A stretch of DNA of 17,506 nucleotides from Methanomassiliicoccaceae archaeon UBA537 (GTDB lineage: Archaea; Thermoplasmatota; Thermoplasmata; Methanomassiliicoccales; Methanomethylophilaceae): the NCBI GenBank assembly GCA_002504495.1, contig DATC01000102.1, positions 1 to 17,506 on the forward strand, read 5' to 3'. The translations under genes and the position numbers were made by a program. Under the pieces are notes generated by a model. It saw nothing but the letters and a program-made list of their open reading frames with translations, was not told the origin of the DNA and did not search any database. Shown piece after piece: positions 1-7,453 of the stretch (positions are counted from its first letter, which is position 1; each line of letters opens with the position of its first letter).

Positions 1-331
1 CGGCGAACTCGTACAGGGACTTCTCGAGGAGATCCATGAGATAGTCGACCTCTTCGGGATCGCGGCCGAAGTTCTCCATGGAGAAAGCGTACACGGTGAG
101 CACCTTCACCCCGAGACCGAGGCACCAGTGAAGGACCTCGTCGAGCTTCTCGCGCCCCAGCCTGTGGCCCTCCATCGGGGGGCCTCCGAGCACCTCCCTG
201 GCGTAGCGCCGGTTGCCGTCCATGATTATGGCGATGTGCTCCGGCATCCTGCCTTCGCGGACCTCGTGCTCGAGCTGGGATTCGTACGTCGAATAGACGG
301 GGTCTATGAAGATGCTCTTGAGATCCTTCAT
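1..331 (-). CDS. uppS: Isoprenyl (cis-prenyl) diphosphate synthase, 5' part only
   Basis: Partial gene: the first 110 codons are present and the rest lies beyond the left edge. The family condenses isopentenyl diphosphate units in cis onto an allylic primer to make long polyprenyl diphosphates; in archaea these feed the dolichol-type lipid carriers for glycan transfer at the membrane. The signature HIAIIMDGNRRYA sits at residues 32-44, with the catalytic Asp at about 38. A second family block, YAFSMENFGR followed by P-E-E-V, is at 81-94. The ATG at 331 is one base beyond the TGA of the methanogenesis marker gene (333-335), so the two are probably translated in a coupled way. No separate promoter is visible. 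Family assignment is secure; substrate chain length cannot be judged from this part. Confidence 0.93.
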   Translation of the reverse strand, partial: MKDLKSIFIDPVYSTYESQLEHEVREGRMPEHIAIIMDGNRRYAREVLGGPPMEGHRLGREKLDEVLHWCLGLGVKVLTVYAFSMENFGRDPEEVDYLMDLLEKSLYEFA

Positions 332-332
332 C

Positions 333-1280
333 TCACTCGAAATCCTCTGGGATGCCGGCGGACCTCTCTCCGAGATCGAAGCACCCTATCGCCGCGACGG
401 CGCCGATGACGCCCTTCATCCCCGTCACGGAGATGATCTGGACGCCGCACTCCTCGGCTACGCGGATCGCGTCCGAGGTATCGTAGAGAACGGTCTTGCA
501 CGACCATCCGAAGTCCCTGAGGGCCGCGGGGATCTCCAGTCCCTGGAAGACCGTCAGGACCGCGTCCTCCGAATAGCTCTCCTTCCGCACGAAATCGACG
601 GCGTACTCGACGAGCTTCGGGATGTCCTCCTCCTTCACCGCGAACGAGACCGCCGTCGAACAGCAGTTCGTGGTCTTGTTGGGGGCCTTGGGATTGAGCT
701 GGATTATCTTGTGCTCCAGGAACCTCCCGTAGGGACAGGCCATGCCGAGCCTCATGGATACGACCCATGATGCGCCCTTCTCCTTGGTGTCGGTGTCGTC
801 TATGCCTATTATCACGCGGACGAGCCTGGGAGTTATTATGTCCACGTGGGCGCGATGGGCTCCGCCTATCTGGAAATCATCGGGATATTCGGTGCGTATG
901 ACGTCTTTGCATTGGGGTATGCACGCGCCTATGCCGACCGTGGCCCCGGCTATGCCGTACCAGGTGGTGCGGACCTCGTCCCCCTCCACCTTCAATGCTG
1001 CCAGCCCCTGTCCGCCGACATCGGACGATACGGGGCCGAAGTTGAGTTCCTTCTCGCCGATCGAGACGTCCATGATCAGGGAGTCCGACTCCAGACGGAT
1101 GCTGTCGATGACCCCTCCGGTGCGACGCCTGTTCACGACGTCCCACTCGCCGGGACCCTTCGCCACGCACTTCTCGACGATCCTGGCCTTCCCGGCCTTC
1201 TCGTCCACGAGGGTGTAGAATCCCTGGCAGAACAGCTGGCCGTACTTCTCCCTGACCTCGTCGGGCCTCAGGACCTGCAT
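333..1280 (-). CDS. Methanogenesis marker protein 11 (DDTD-domain protein)
   Basis: A 315-residue protein. Residues 157-172 carry IIGIDDTDTKEKGASW, and a Cys pair lies at 206-207 inside NKTTNCCSTAVSF. The GIDDTD block resembles the phosphate-binding motif of TiaS (tRNA-Ile2 agmatinylcytidine synthase), but the protein lacks the OB-fold and zinc-ribbon parts of TiaS. The combination fits methanogenesis marker protein 11, a family reported from methanogens and of unknown function. I recall this family from memory rather than from a search. The ATG at 1280 gives a 13-base overlap with the 3' end of the kptA gene (1268). Upstream in-frame residues are Arg/Gly-rich and look like a shadow of kptA, which supports this start. 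It is the main evidence that the host is a methanogen. Confidence 0.8.
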   Translation of the reverse strand: MQVLRPDEVREKYGQLFCQGFYTLVDEKAGKARIVEKCVAKGPGEWDVVNRRRTGGVIDSIRLESDSLIMDVSIGEKELNFGPVSSDVGGQGLAALKVEGDEVRTTWYGIAGATVGIGACIPQCKDVIRTEYPDDFQIGGAHRAHVDIITPRLVRVIIGIDDTDTKEKGASWVVSMRLGMACPYGRFLEHKIIQLNPKAPNKTTNCCSTAVSFAVKEEDIPKLVEYAVDFVRKESYSEDAVLTVFQGLEIPAALRDFGWSCKTVLYDTSDAIRVAEECGVQIISVTGMKGVIGAVAAIGCFDLGERSAGIPEDFE

Positions 1281-1957
1281 CGCTCTCCCTCTCCGTCGTC
1301 GGAATCGTCCCCGCCGTCGTCCCAATCCTCGGGATCGGCTATGTCGAGGGCATCCGAGGGGACGCTGCGGCACAGGAACACGGTACGGGCGGCCTTGCCG
1401 ATGTCGGATCCCATCTCCATGCACACGCCGGTGTCGATGACGAGCACCTCGGGATCCTCCATCCTGACGGCGCCGGCCCTCAGCGCGTCCCTGTAGGTGA
1501 GGGACAGGTGGACCATGTTGCGGTCGGTGGGAGTGATGCCTTCTGATAGGAGCCCGTCCGCCTCGGACGGATCGACGGGGTAGAAGAGCTCGGGCGGGAT
1601 GTCCTGATTGTCCAGCTTGATGTCCAGAGGAATCGTGTGCCCGTAGGTCGCGCGGACCTTGCAGTTGGAGATCTCGTACCTGCCTTTGGGATCGGTAGTG
1701 ACCAGGGCCTCTATGTGCCTGGGCCTGAGCCAGTTCATGTACGTGTGCCTGCCCCTGATCAGAGCCACGACGTCCTGGAGCGAGACGTAGCCCTGGGAGT
1801 CCATGTCGGGATCGAACTTCCCGTGCCTGAGGATGGCTGCAAGCGTGCGGCCTATCCTCTCAATCTCCTTGTCGGACATTATGAACCTGCCCTCTTCTCC
1901 GCAGAAGGGGCATTTCTCGGCACGGAAGTAGCCGTGCTCCTCGCATTCCCTTATCAT
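1268..1957 (-). CDS. kptA: RNA 2'-phosphotransferase (Tpt1/KptA family) with N-terminal zinc ribbon
   Basis: A 229-residue protein. The family transfers the 2'-phosphate of a spliced RNA to NAD+, giving ADP-ribose-1'',2''-cyclic phosphate and nicotinamide. The N-lobe has IGRTLAAILRHG (35-46), including the Arg-His pair at 44-45. The C-lobe has VRATYGHTIP (101-110) with Arg102 and His107, and MVHLSLTYRDALRAG (148-162). An added N-terminal segment, Cys5, His8, Cys16, Cys19, looks like a zinc ribbon. The usual HGT motif after PPELFY is missing: PVD stands in its place near 127-129. The C-terminus (206-226) is strongly acidic. The ATG overlaps the folD stop in an ATGA (1954-1957). Its substrate in archaea is unclear, since archaeal tRNA splicing by RtcB does not leave a 2'-phosphate. 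Confidence 0.85.
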   Translation of the reverse strand: MIRECEEHGYFRAEKCPFCGEEGRFIMSDKEIERIGRTLAAILRHGKFDPDMDSQGYVSLQDVVALIRGRHTYMNWLRPRHIEALVTTDPKGRYEISNCKVRATYGHTIPLDIKLDNQDIPPELFYPVDPSEADGLLSEGITPTDRNMVHLSLTYRDALRAGAVRMEDPEVLVIDTGVCMEMGSDIGKAARTVFLCRSVPSDALDIADPEDWDDGGDDSDDGEGERCRS

Positions 1958-2844
1958 TGCGAAACCTCCGAAGCCCTCTCGGCCGCACGGACCGCATTGG
2001 CCATCAGCATGCAGATGGTCATCGGACCGACGCCGCCGGGAACAGGGGTTATGGCTGACGCCTTCTCCTTGACGGAATCGAAATCCACATCGCCGACCAG
2101 GCGTCCTCCGCTCGGACGGGTCGGATCGGGTATCCTGTTGGTGCCCACGTCTATGACGACCGCTCCGTCCTTCACCATGTCCCCGGTGATCGACCCGGGC
2201 CTGCCCATGGCGACCACGAGTATATCGGCCTGACGCGTGATGTCCGCCAGATTCTCCGTCCTGGAATGGACGACGGTGACCGTCGAGTCGGCGGCCTCGC
2301 CCTTCTGGACCATCAACGCGGCCATGGGCTTGCCGACGATGTTGCTGCGTCCGACCACGACCACGTGCTTCCCGCGGGTCTCTATACCCGATCTCGCAAG
2401 CATCTCCTGGACGCCTGCGGGGGTGGCGGGCTTGAAGACGGGATCCCCGACGAGGAGCCTCCCGACATTGAACGGATGGAAGCAGTCCACATCCTTGTCC
2501 GGAGAAATGGCGTCTATGACCTTGCGCTCGTCTATATGCGAGGGGAGGGGCAGCTGCACCAGCATGCCGTGGATGGCCGGGTCGACATTCAGTCTTCCGA
2601 TCTCCGCCAGAAGCTCGCCCTCCGTCATGGTCTCCGGGAAGCGTTCGGTCACGGAGCGCATGCCGAGGCTCTCGCACATCTCCCCCTTCTTCCTCACATA
2701 GACCTGCGAGGCGGGATCGTCGCCCACGAGTATGACGGCGAGACCGGGCGTGACGCCCTTGGCCTTCAATGCCGCAATGCGCTCCCTAAGCTCGGAGTAG
2801 ATCTCCTCTGAGACCTCCTTTCCCAGTATCAGTCTGGCCGTCAT
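1954..2844 (-). CDS. folD: Bifunctional methylenetetrahydrofolate dehydrogenase / methenyltetrahydrofolate cyclohydrolase
   Basis: A 296-residue protein, close to the family's usual 280-300. It interconverts 5,10-methylene-, 5,10-methenyl- and 10-formyl-tetrahydrofolate with NAD(P). The catalytic block SQVYVRKKGEMCESLG is at 46-61 (Tyr49, Lys53 of YxxxK). VQLPLPSHID, the dinucleotide-binding VVVVGRSNIVGKP and the closing TPVPGGVGPMT are all intact. The ATG at 2844 is preferred over an in-frame upstream ATG at 2904, because the longer form would add 20 unconserved residues and run through a likely TATA box. The enzyme fits a methanogen that uses folate for C1 transfer, as reported for Methanomassiliicoccales, which lack the methanopterin methyl branch. 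It appears to head a four-gene run with kptA, marker 11 and uppS. Confidence 0.96.
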   Translation of the reverse strand: MTARLILGKEVSEEIYSELRERIAALKAKGVTPGLAVILVGDDPASQVYVRKKGEMCESLGMRSVTERFPETMTEGELLAEIGRLNVDPAIHGMLVQLPLPSHIDERKVIDAISPDKDVDCFHPFNVGRLLVGDPVFKPATPAGVQEMLARSGIETRGKHVVVVGRSNIVGKPMAALMVQKGEAADSTVTVVHSRTENLADITRQADILVVAMGRPGSITGDMVKDGAVVIDVGTNRIPDPTRPSGGRLVGDVDFDSVKEKASAITPVPGGVGPMTICMLMANAVRAAERASEVSQ

Positions 2845-2877
2845 TGGCGTACCTTCTGTCCGCCGATTGTCTGCCGA

Positions 2878-2887
2878 CTTATTAAGC
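2878..2887 (-). promoter_or_regulatory. Probable TATA box for folD
   Basis: On the minus strand this reads GCTTAATAAG, about 38 bases upstream of the folD ATG, directly beside the stop codon of the deacetylase gene (2889-2891). A start about 25 bases downstream would leave a leader of roughly 10-15 bases. It suggests that folD has its own promoter even though it lies only 44 bases after the upstream gene. This is a weak consensus match and an inference. Confidence 0.4.
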
Positions 2888-2888
2888 C

Positions 2889-3752
2889 TTAGATGAACGG
2901 ACATCGGGCATCGCGTCGGAACTGTCCCGGATCCGCCTCCGGTAATCCGTCGGAAGGTGGCCCCGGAAGATCAGGGAAGCGTGGCCGTCGCGACAGCGTG
3001 GCCGGCCTGAAGCCCAGATCCAGTATGCCGCATACTACATCCAGGACATCTTCCCTGGTCCTGCGCTCCCATTCCGGGCCCATCGGTCCCGATGAGCGGG
3101 TCTCGACCAGATGCCAGGTGTGATCGGCGATCACCAGGTCGCCGTCGATGCCCTCGGCCATGCGGATGTAGTCCTCCGGCCCCCTGGCTCCCTCGTGCAT
3201 GGGCCACAGATAGGCGGCGATGACCTTTCCGCGGGAGTCGCGGGACTTCGCCACGGGATGCTCTCTGATCCCTCCGATGCCGTAGGTCTCCCACGGGCCC
3301 GCTGGATCCGTGTAGAACGAGGAGTCGTCGGCGATGCCGGTCGTCGCGTGCACGGCATCGAGCACCCTGCGGTCGACCTTCATGTAGGGGGCGCGGAAGC
3401 ATGTCGGCTCCCCCGCGGCGTCGCGGACGGCATCGCAGGAACGCGAGAGGACGCGTTCCAGATCGCCGTCGTCCAGCGCCGTGAGGTCCTCGTGGTCGTA
3501 CCCGTGCAGACCTATGCGGTGCCCCGAGGCGCGGGCGCAGTCGATCGTCTCCGCCGTCCTCCCTTCGAAGAACAGCGTCCCGTCGATCCCCGCCTCGTCC
3601 AGTATGTCTAGGAGGATCCCCAGGCCCCTCTCCGTGGAGGAGAACCTGGGCGCATCGCCCGATCCCCTGTCGATGGAACCGGCGGCGACCCTCCCCGGAA
3701 TCTGGAGATTCACGTCCCTGTCGACGTCGACGGTGAACGAGAATGTCCTCAT
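2889..3752 (-). CDS. NodB-type polysaccharide deacetylase family protein
   Basis: A 287-residue protein of the carbohydrate esterase 4 / NodB fold, which removes N- or O-acetyl groups from glycans in a metal-dependent way. Visible motifs are TVDVDRD at 7-13 (motif 1 acidic residues), LHGYDHEDL at 82-90 with His83 and His87 (metal ligands), FRAPYM at 119-124 (motif 3 Arg120) and VIADHTWH at 207-214 (motif 5 His211). There is no signal peptide, so it should act in the cytoplasm. The ATG overlaps the stop of AMP phosphorylase in an ATGA (3749-3752), placing it last in the RuBisCO operon. The substrate is unknown; archaea lack peptidoglycan and chitin, so a sugar-nucleotide or lipid-linked sugar is possible. 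The last 30 residues are Pro/Arg-rich and unconserved in appearance. Confidence 0.85.
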   Translation of the reverse strand: MRTFSFTVDVDRDVNLQIPGRVAAGSIDRGSGDAPRFSSTERGLGILLDILDEAGIDGTLFFEGRTAETIDCARASGHRIGLHGYDHEDLTALDDGDLERVLSRSCDAVRDAAGEPTCFRAPYMKVDRRVLDAVHATTGIADDSSFYTDPAGPWETYGIGGIREHPVAKSRDSRGKVIAAYLWPMHEGARGPEDYIRMAEGIDGDLVIADHTWHLVETRSSGPMGPEWERRTREDVLDVVCGILDLGFRPATLSRRPRFPDLPGPPSDGLPEADPGQFRRDARCPFI

Positions 3753-5263
3753 TGCCTCACGTTCATGGCCGATACGCGCTTGATGAGCATCCCCTCGATG
3801 TCCACCGGGGGATACTTTATCGCCGTCTCCCTTGCGCGCCTGAGCTTCGCCTCGTTGTCGGCGTATATCGTCATCAGGACGTCGCCGGCCTCGACCCGCT
3901 GCCCCTTCTTCTTGGCGAGGAGCAGCCCCGCGCCCTTGTCGGACGGCGCACCGGCCGCCTTGGCGATGGCCACGATGTCCTTGTTGCGGATCGCGCGGAC
4001 GTATCCCGACTTGGATGCCCTTATCTCCTCGCTGTACGCGCCGGGCAGGATATCGTCGGACCTCAGGTCGGAACGTCCTCCCTGCGCGACGACGATCTCC
4101 ATGAACTTCCTGTGGGCCTCTCCGGAGTCGAGGATCTCCTTGGCCTTGGCGGACCCTCCCGGGATCCCCGCCATGTCCAGGATGATGCCTGCGCAGTCGC
4201 ATGCCTTCTCTATCACGCTGGACGGATGCTTGGCCCCCTCGAGGATGGATATGCACTCGCGGGCCTCCAGATTGGGGCCTACGGCGAACCCTATCGGCTG
4301 GTCGGCATAGGTGATGGCGCATTCTATGTGCATGCCCAGCTTCTCTCCCAGGTCCATGAGGTCCCTGGAGTAGGAGCGGGCCGACTCTATCGTGGGCACC
4401 TTGGTCCCGGATCCCATAGGGATGTCGACGAGGAGATAGTTCGCGCTGATGGCGACCTTCTTGCTCATGATCGATGCGAGCATCTGCGCGCGCGGATTGA
4501 TGCCGAGCGGGTGCTCGATCTTTATCACGAGGTCGTCTACCGGGGCGATGTTCATGCCTCCGCCCCAAGCGAAGACCCCTCCGACGCTCTCGGATATGCG
4601 CTTCAGCGATTCGGCGTCCAGCTCCACATCGCAGAACACCTCCACGAAGTCGGACGTCCCGCAGGCGCTGCTGATCGCCCTGGACGAGGTCTTGGGTATC
4701 ATGACGCCTGCCGCGGCTACGATGGAGACCACGATCGGGGTGATCTTGTTGCCCGGAACCCCGCCGAAGCTGTGGAAGTCGAACACCGGCTCCCTGTCGA
4801 ACTTTATGATGTCTCCCGTGTGAGCCATGGCGCGGGTGAAGTCGGCGATCTCGTCGATGTCCATGCCGTTGATGTAGAGCGCGGTGAGCCAGGCGGACAC
4901 CTCTATCTTGGAGAGCCTGTTCTCCAGGATGTCCCCTACGATCCCCTCTATCTCCTCGCGTTCCAGCTTCTCCCCGTCCATCTTCCTGCGTATGGCCCTG
5001 ACTGAATCCGGGCTGGGGGAGAACACCACGTCGACCTGCTCGCCCTCCTTGGCCCCGCACTTGTCCATGACGTTGCGAGGCATCATGACGACCCCCCTCT
5101 CGACCAGGGTGTCGGAACTGGTGACGAGGGCCACGACGCTGCGAGCCGCGGAGACCGTCACGCGGTCGTTCTCCTTGACCCCTATCGCAGCGCAGTCGTC
5201 CTCGTGGAGGAGGACGGTCATGTCCGCGGTGTCGAGGTCGTAGTACCCTGCGACGAGCTTCAT
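3749..5263 (-). CDS. deoA: AMP phosphorylase (archaeal DeoA homologue)
   Basis: A 504-residue protein, matching the length of archaeal AMP phosphorylases and longer than bacterial thymidine phosphorylases (about 440). The extra N-terminal domain of about 85 residues is typical of the AMP enzyme. It converts AMP (and CMP/UMP) plus phosphate to the free base plus ribose-1,5-bisphosphate. The phosphorylase core shows GGVPGNKITP at 167-176 and KTSSRAISSACGTSD at 191-205, which correspond to the phosphate and nucleoside sites. The ATG overlaps the RuBisCO stop in an ATGA (5260-5263). With the two genes upstream this completes the AMP pathway, so the assignment to AMP rather than thymidine is well supported by both length and context. 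Confidence 0.95.
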   Translation of the reverse strand: MKLVAGYYDLDTADMTVLLHEDDCAAIGVKENDRVTVSAARSVVALVTSSDTLVERGVVMMPRNVMDKCGAKEGEQVDVVFSPSPDSVRAIRRKMDGEKLEREEIEGIVGDILENRLSKIEVSAWLTALYINGMDIDEIADFTRAMAHTGDIIKFDREPVFDFHSFGGVPGNKITPIVVSIVAAAGVMIPKTSSRAISSACGTSDFVEVFCDVELDAESLKRISESVGGVFAWGGGMNIAPVDDLVIKIEHPLGINPRAQMLASIMSKKVAISANYLLVDIPMGSGTKVPTIESARSYSRDLMDLGEKLGMHIECAITYADQPIGFAVGPNLEARECISILEGAKHPSSVIEKACDCAGIILDMAGIPGGSAKAKEILDSGEAHRKFMEIVVAQGGRSDLRSDDILPGAYSEEIRASKSGYVRAIRNKDIVAIAKAAGAPSDKGAGLLLAKKKGQRVEAGDVLMTIYADNEAKLRRARETAIKYPPVDIEGMLIKRVSAMNVRQ

Positions 5264-6498
5264 GCGGAACCCCACCTGTCCAGGGCCGCCCTGAGCTCGG
5301 CATGGGTCTCGGCGTACTTCGCGGCGGGGATGCCCTCGAATGCGGCACGGACGGCCTGGCTCATCGCCATGGCTCCGGCTCTCACGCCTCCGGGATGGCC
5401 GGCCACGCCTCCGCCCGCCTGTATCTGCACGTCCGTTCCGGCGCGTCTGACAATCTCGGCCACCAGCCCGGGATGGACCCCTCCGGAGCAGACCGGCATG
5501 ACCCTCCTGTACGGCACGTCCTCTCCGAGGCATGCGGCGAGGTTGCCTCCGTCGTGGGCGTCAGCGGACATCTTCCCGACGCCGAGCGTCCCTATATGGA
5601 GGGCGTCTCCGCCTACCATGCGGACGAGCTTCGTGAAGACGACCATGTTGATCCCGTGCGCCGGATCCTTCGTCATCGCGCCGTGCATGGTCCTGTGCAC
5701 ATGGATCGGAACCTTGACGGACGGATCCTCGGCGAGGGCCTGGAGGCATCCGAAGCCGCAGGTGATCACATCGACCATCAGCTCCCTCGCGCCCCATTCC
5801 TGCGCCTTCTCGGCCAGCTCCAGGATCCTGTCCGACCTGGTGCTGATGTTGATCGCGTGCATCATGCGATGGCCTTCCGACTCCAGACGATCCAGCGCCT
5901 CGGCGACGGCGACGGTCCTGTCCTCTATCGGACAGAACGCCTGGTCGACGAGCGTCTCGTCGTCCTTGGAGTTGGTCAGCCCTCCGGAGCCGGCCTCGTA
6001 CACGTACTGCGCCGTTCTCTCTGGAGAGAGACCGATCTTGGGCTTCACTATGGTCCCGACTAGGGGCTCCTCCGGCCTGTGCAGCCTCTCTCTGATCCCC
6101 TCGGCTCCGAACTTCGGTCCCTTGAACTGCTCGAGGATGCTTCCTGGGAAGGTGACGTCCTCGAGCCTCACGGCCTTGATGGCCCCGAGACCGAAGAGAT
6201 TGCCTGCGATCACGCTGAGGATCTGGGGGACGGACCCGCACCCGATGCTGAAGTCCTCCGCGGGGAACTCGCAGGTGATCATGTCCCCGTCGATCGACGT
6301 GACCCTCGCCCCGAGAGCGTCGAACACGCCGTGATCCAGGGTGGATATGCCGGTCCACGTTCCCGTGGACTGCTCCGCGGCGATCGCCTCGGCGGCCCTG
6401 TCCATGGGAAGGTCGGTAGAGACCTTGTACCTGCATACTACGTTCCTGTCCGGGTCCTCGGGCTCCCCGAGGTGTAGATACGAATATCCGTCTGTCAT
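5260..6498 (-). CDS. rbcL: Ribulose-1,5-bisphosphate carboxylase, type III (archaeal)
   Basis: A 412-residue protein. It carboxylates ribulose-1,5-bisphosphate to two 3-phosphoglycerates. Active-site residues are in place: KPK at 152-154, GGLTNSKDDE at 172-181 (carbamylated Lys178, Asp180, Glu181), HVHRTMH at 266-272 (His268), LHIGT at 300-304 (His301), loop-6 Lys309, SGGVHPG at 338-344 and GGGVAGHPGG at 362-371. These argue for true carboxylase rather than a RuBisCO-like protein. The loop-6 interval from His301 to Lys309 is one residue longer than in the plant enzyme. No small-subunit or phosphoribulokinase gene is nearby; RuBP would instead come from the isomerase encoded just upstream, with which it shares an ATGA overlap (6495-6498). 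Confidence 0.96.
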   Translation of the reverse strand: MTDGYSYLHLGEPEDPDRNVVCRYKVSTDLPMDRAAEAIAAEQSTGTWTGISTLDHGVFDALGARVTSIDGDMITCEFPAEDFSIGCGSVPQILSVIAGNLFGLGAIKAVRLEDVTFPGSILEQFKGPKFGAEGIRERLHRPEEPLVGTIVKPKIGLSPERTAQYVYEAGSGGLTNSKDDETLVDQAFCPIEDRTVAVAEALDRLESEGHRMMHAINISTRSDRILELAEKAQEWGARELMVDVITCGFGCLQALAEDPSVKVPIHVHRTMHGAMTKDPAHGINMVVFTKLVRMVGGDALHIGTLGVGKMSADAHDGGNLAACLGEDVPYRRVMPVCSGGVHPGLVAEIVRRAGTDVQIQAGGGVAGHPGGVRAGAMAMSQAVRAAFEGIPAAKYAETHAELRAALDRWGSA

Positions 6499-7430
6499 CG
6501 TGGCATCTCCTTCTGGAATACATCCTCGCCCAGCTGCCTGACCATGACGTCGTAGACGGAGCCGGGGTTCATCATGCCCTCCTCCGTGACGATGGCGTCT
6601 ATGTACCTCGCAGGCGTGCTGTCGAAGACGGGATTGAATATCTTTACCGAATCGCGGACCTCTCCGGGCCTTACCACCTCGGAGATGTCGCGCTCCTCAA
6701 TGGTGACGGAATCGCCGAACAGCGTCATCGGCGAGAACTTGTACGTCTCCGCGCAGACATAGAACTGGACTCCGGATTCGCGCGCGGCCAGGGCGAGCTG
6801 CGAAGTTCCGATCTTGTTGATCAGGGTCCCCTGTGATGTCACGGTGTCCGCGCCCACGAAGACCTTGTCGACCCTGCGCATGACCGAGCGCACCGCGCTG
6901 TCCACGATCAGCGTGACGTCCACGCCGGCGTCGGCGAGCTGGTTGACGGTCAGGATGCCCTGCCTCCATGGACGGGTCTCCGTCGCGAAGACCTTCACGT
7001 CCTTCCCCTGGCGATGGGCCTCCTCGATGGCGCCTATCGCCGCGCTGCTGTTGCAATGGGTCAGGATCACGTCCCCGTCCTGAATCCTCCTGGCGCCGAT
7101 GCGGGCGATGCGTCCCACCGCCTGCTCCGATCTGACGCAGAAATCGTCGGCATTGGAGGCCACCAGGGCCTTCGCCTCGTCTAGGGTCTCCGCCCTGTCC
7201 GCACCTCTGACGGATGCGCGTACCCCGTTCCACAGCGATACGGCGGTCGGACGGGAGGCCAGAAGGACCTCCTCGGCCGTTCCGAGATCGCGGATGAAGG
7301 ATTCCAGGCTTCCGCCTTCGTATCCGCGTGCGAAACGACCCATTGCGGCTGCGCCCGCACGGGCTATCCTCCCTGCTCCGCGGACCTCCATGCGACGGAT
7401 GCTGTCCGCCGTCTCCTGTACTGAGTTCAC
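6495..7430 (-). CDS. Ribose-1,5-bisphosphate isomerase (eIF2B-related, e2b2)
   Basis: A 311-residue protein of the eIF2B alpha-beta-delta / MTNA fold. It converts ribose-1,5-bisphosphate to ribulose-1,5-bisphosphate for RuBisCO. THCNSSAA at 124-131 supplies Cys126 and VFVGADTV at 190-197 supplies Asp195. The 69-residue spacing equals that of the catalytic Cys133/Asp202 of the Thermococcus enzyme. MEVRGAGRIAR near the N-terminus (14-24) is also typical. I chose the GTG at 7430, which puts about 13 residues before MEVRGAG as expected. An in-frame ATG at 7568 would add 46 residues that lie over the RNase III region and look like a frame shadow. No clear Shine-Dalgarno precedes the GTG, but TTATAG lies about 26 bases upstream. 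Confidence 0.92.
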   Translation of the reverse strand: MNSVQETADSIRRMEVRGAGRIARAGAAAMGRFARGYEGGSLESFIRDLGTAEEVLLASRPTAVSLWNGVRASVRGADRAETLDEAKALVASNADDFCVRSEQAVGRIARIGARRIQDGDVILTHCNSSAAIGAIEEAHRQGKDVKVFATETRPWRQGILTVNQLADAGVDVTLIVDSAVRSVMRRVDKVFVGADTVTSQGTLINKIGTSQLALAARESGVQFYVCAETYKFSPMTLFGDSVTIEERDISEVVRPGEVRDSVKIFNPVFDSTPARYIDAIVTEEGMMNPGSVYDVMVRQLGEDVFQKEMPR

Positions 7431-7453
7431 GATATCCGTATCGATGACAGGTA

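Noticed and set aside
333..1280. TiaS (tRNA-Ile2 agmatinylcytidine synthase) for the DDTD protein
   Set aside because: Only the GIDDTD block is shared; length and the remaining domains do not fit TiaS.
3743..5005. 420-codon plus-strand frame over AMP phosphorylase
   Set aside because: A shadow of a high-GC gene: it lies wholly opposite a well-conserved enzyme and shows no recognisable motif.
2889..5348. 819-codon minus-strand frame joining AMP phosphorylase region and deacetylase
   Set aside because: Only its last part (from 3752) is the deacetylase. The Arg/Gly-rich upstream portion is an out-of-frame reading of AMP phosphorylase.
5204..6334. 376-codon plus-strand frame over RuBisCO
   Set aside because: It is antisense to intact RuBisCO coding sequence, and its Ser/Pro/Ala composition is typical of a complement frame.
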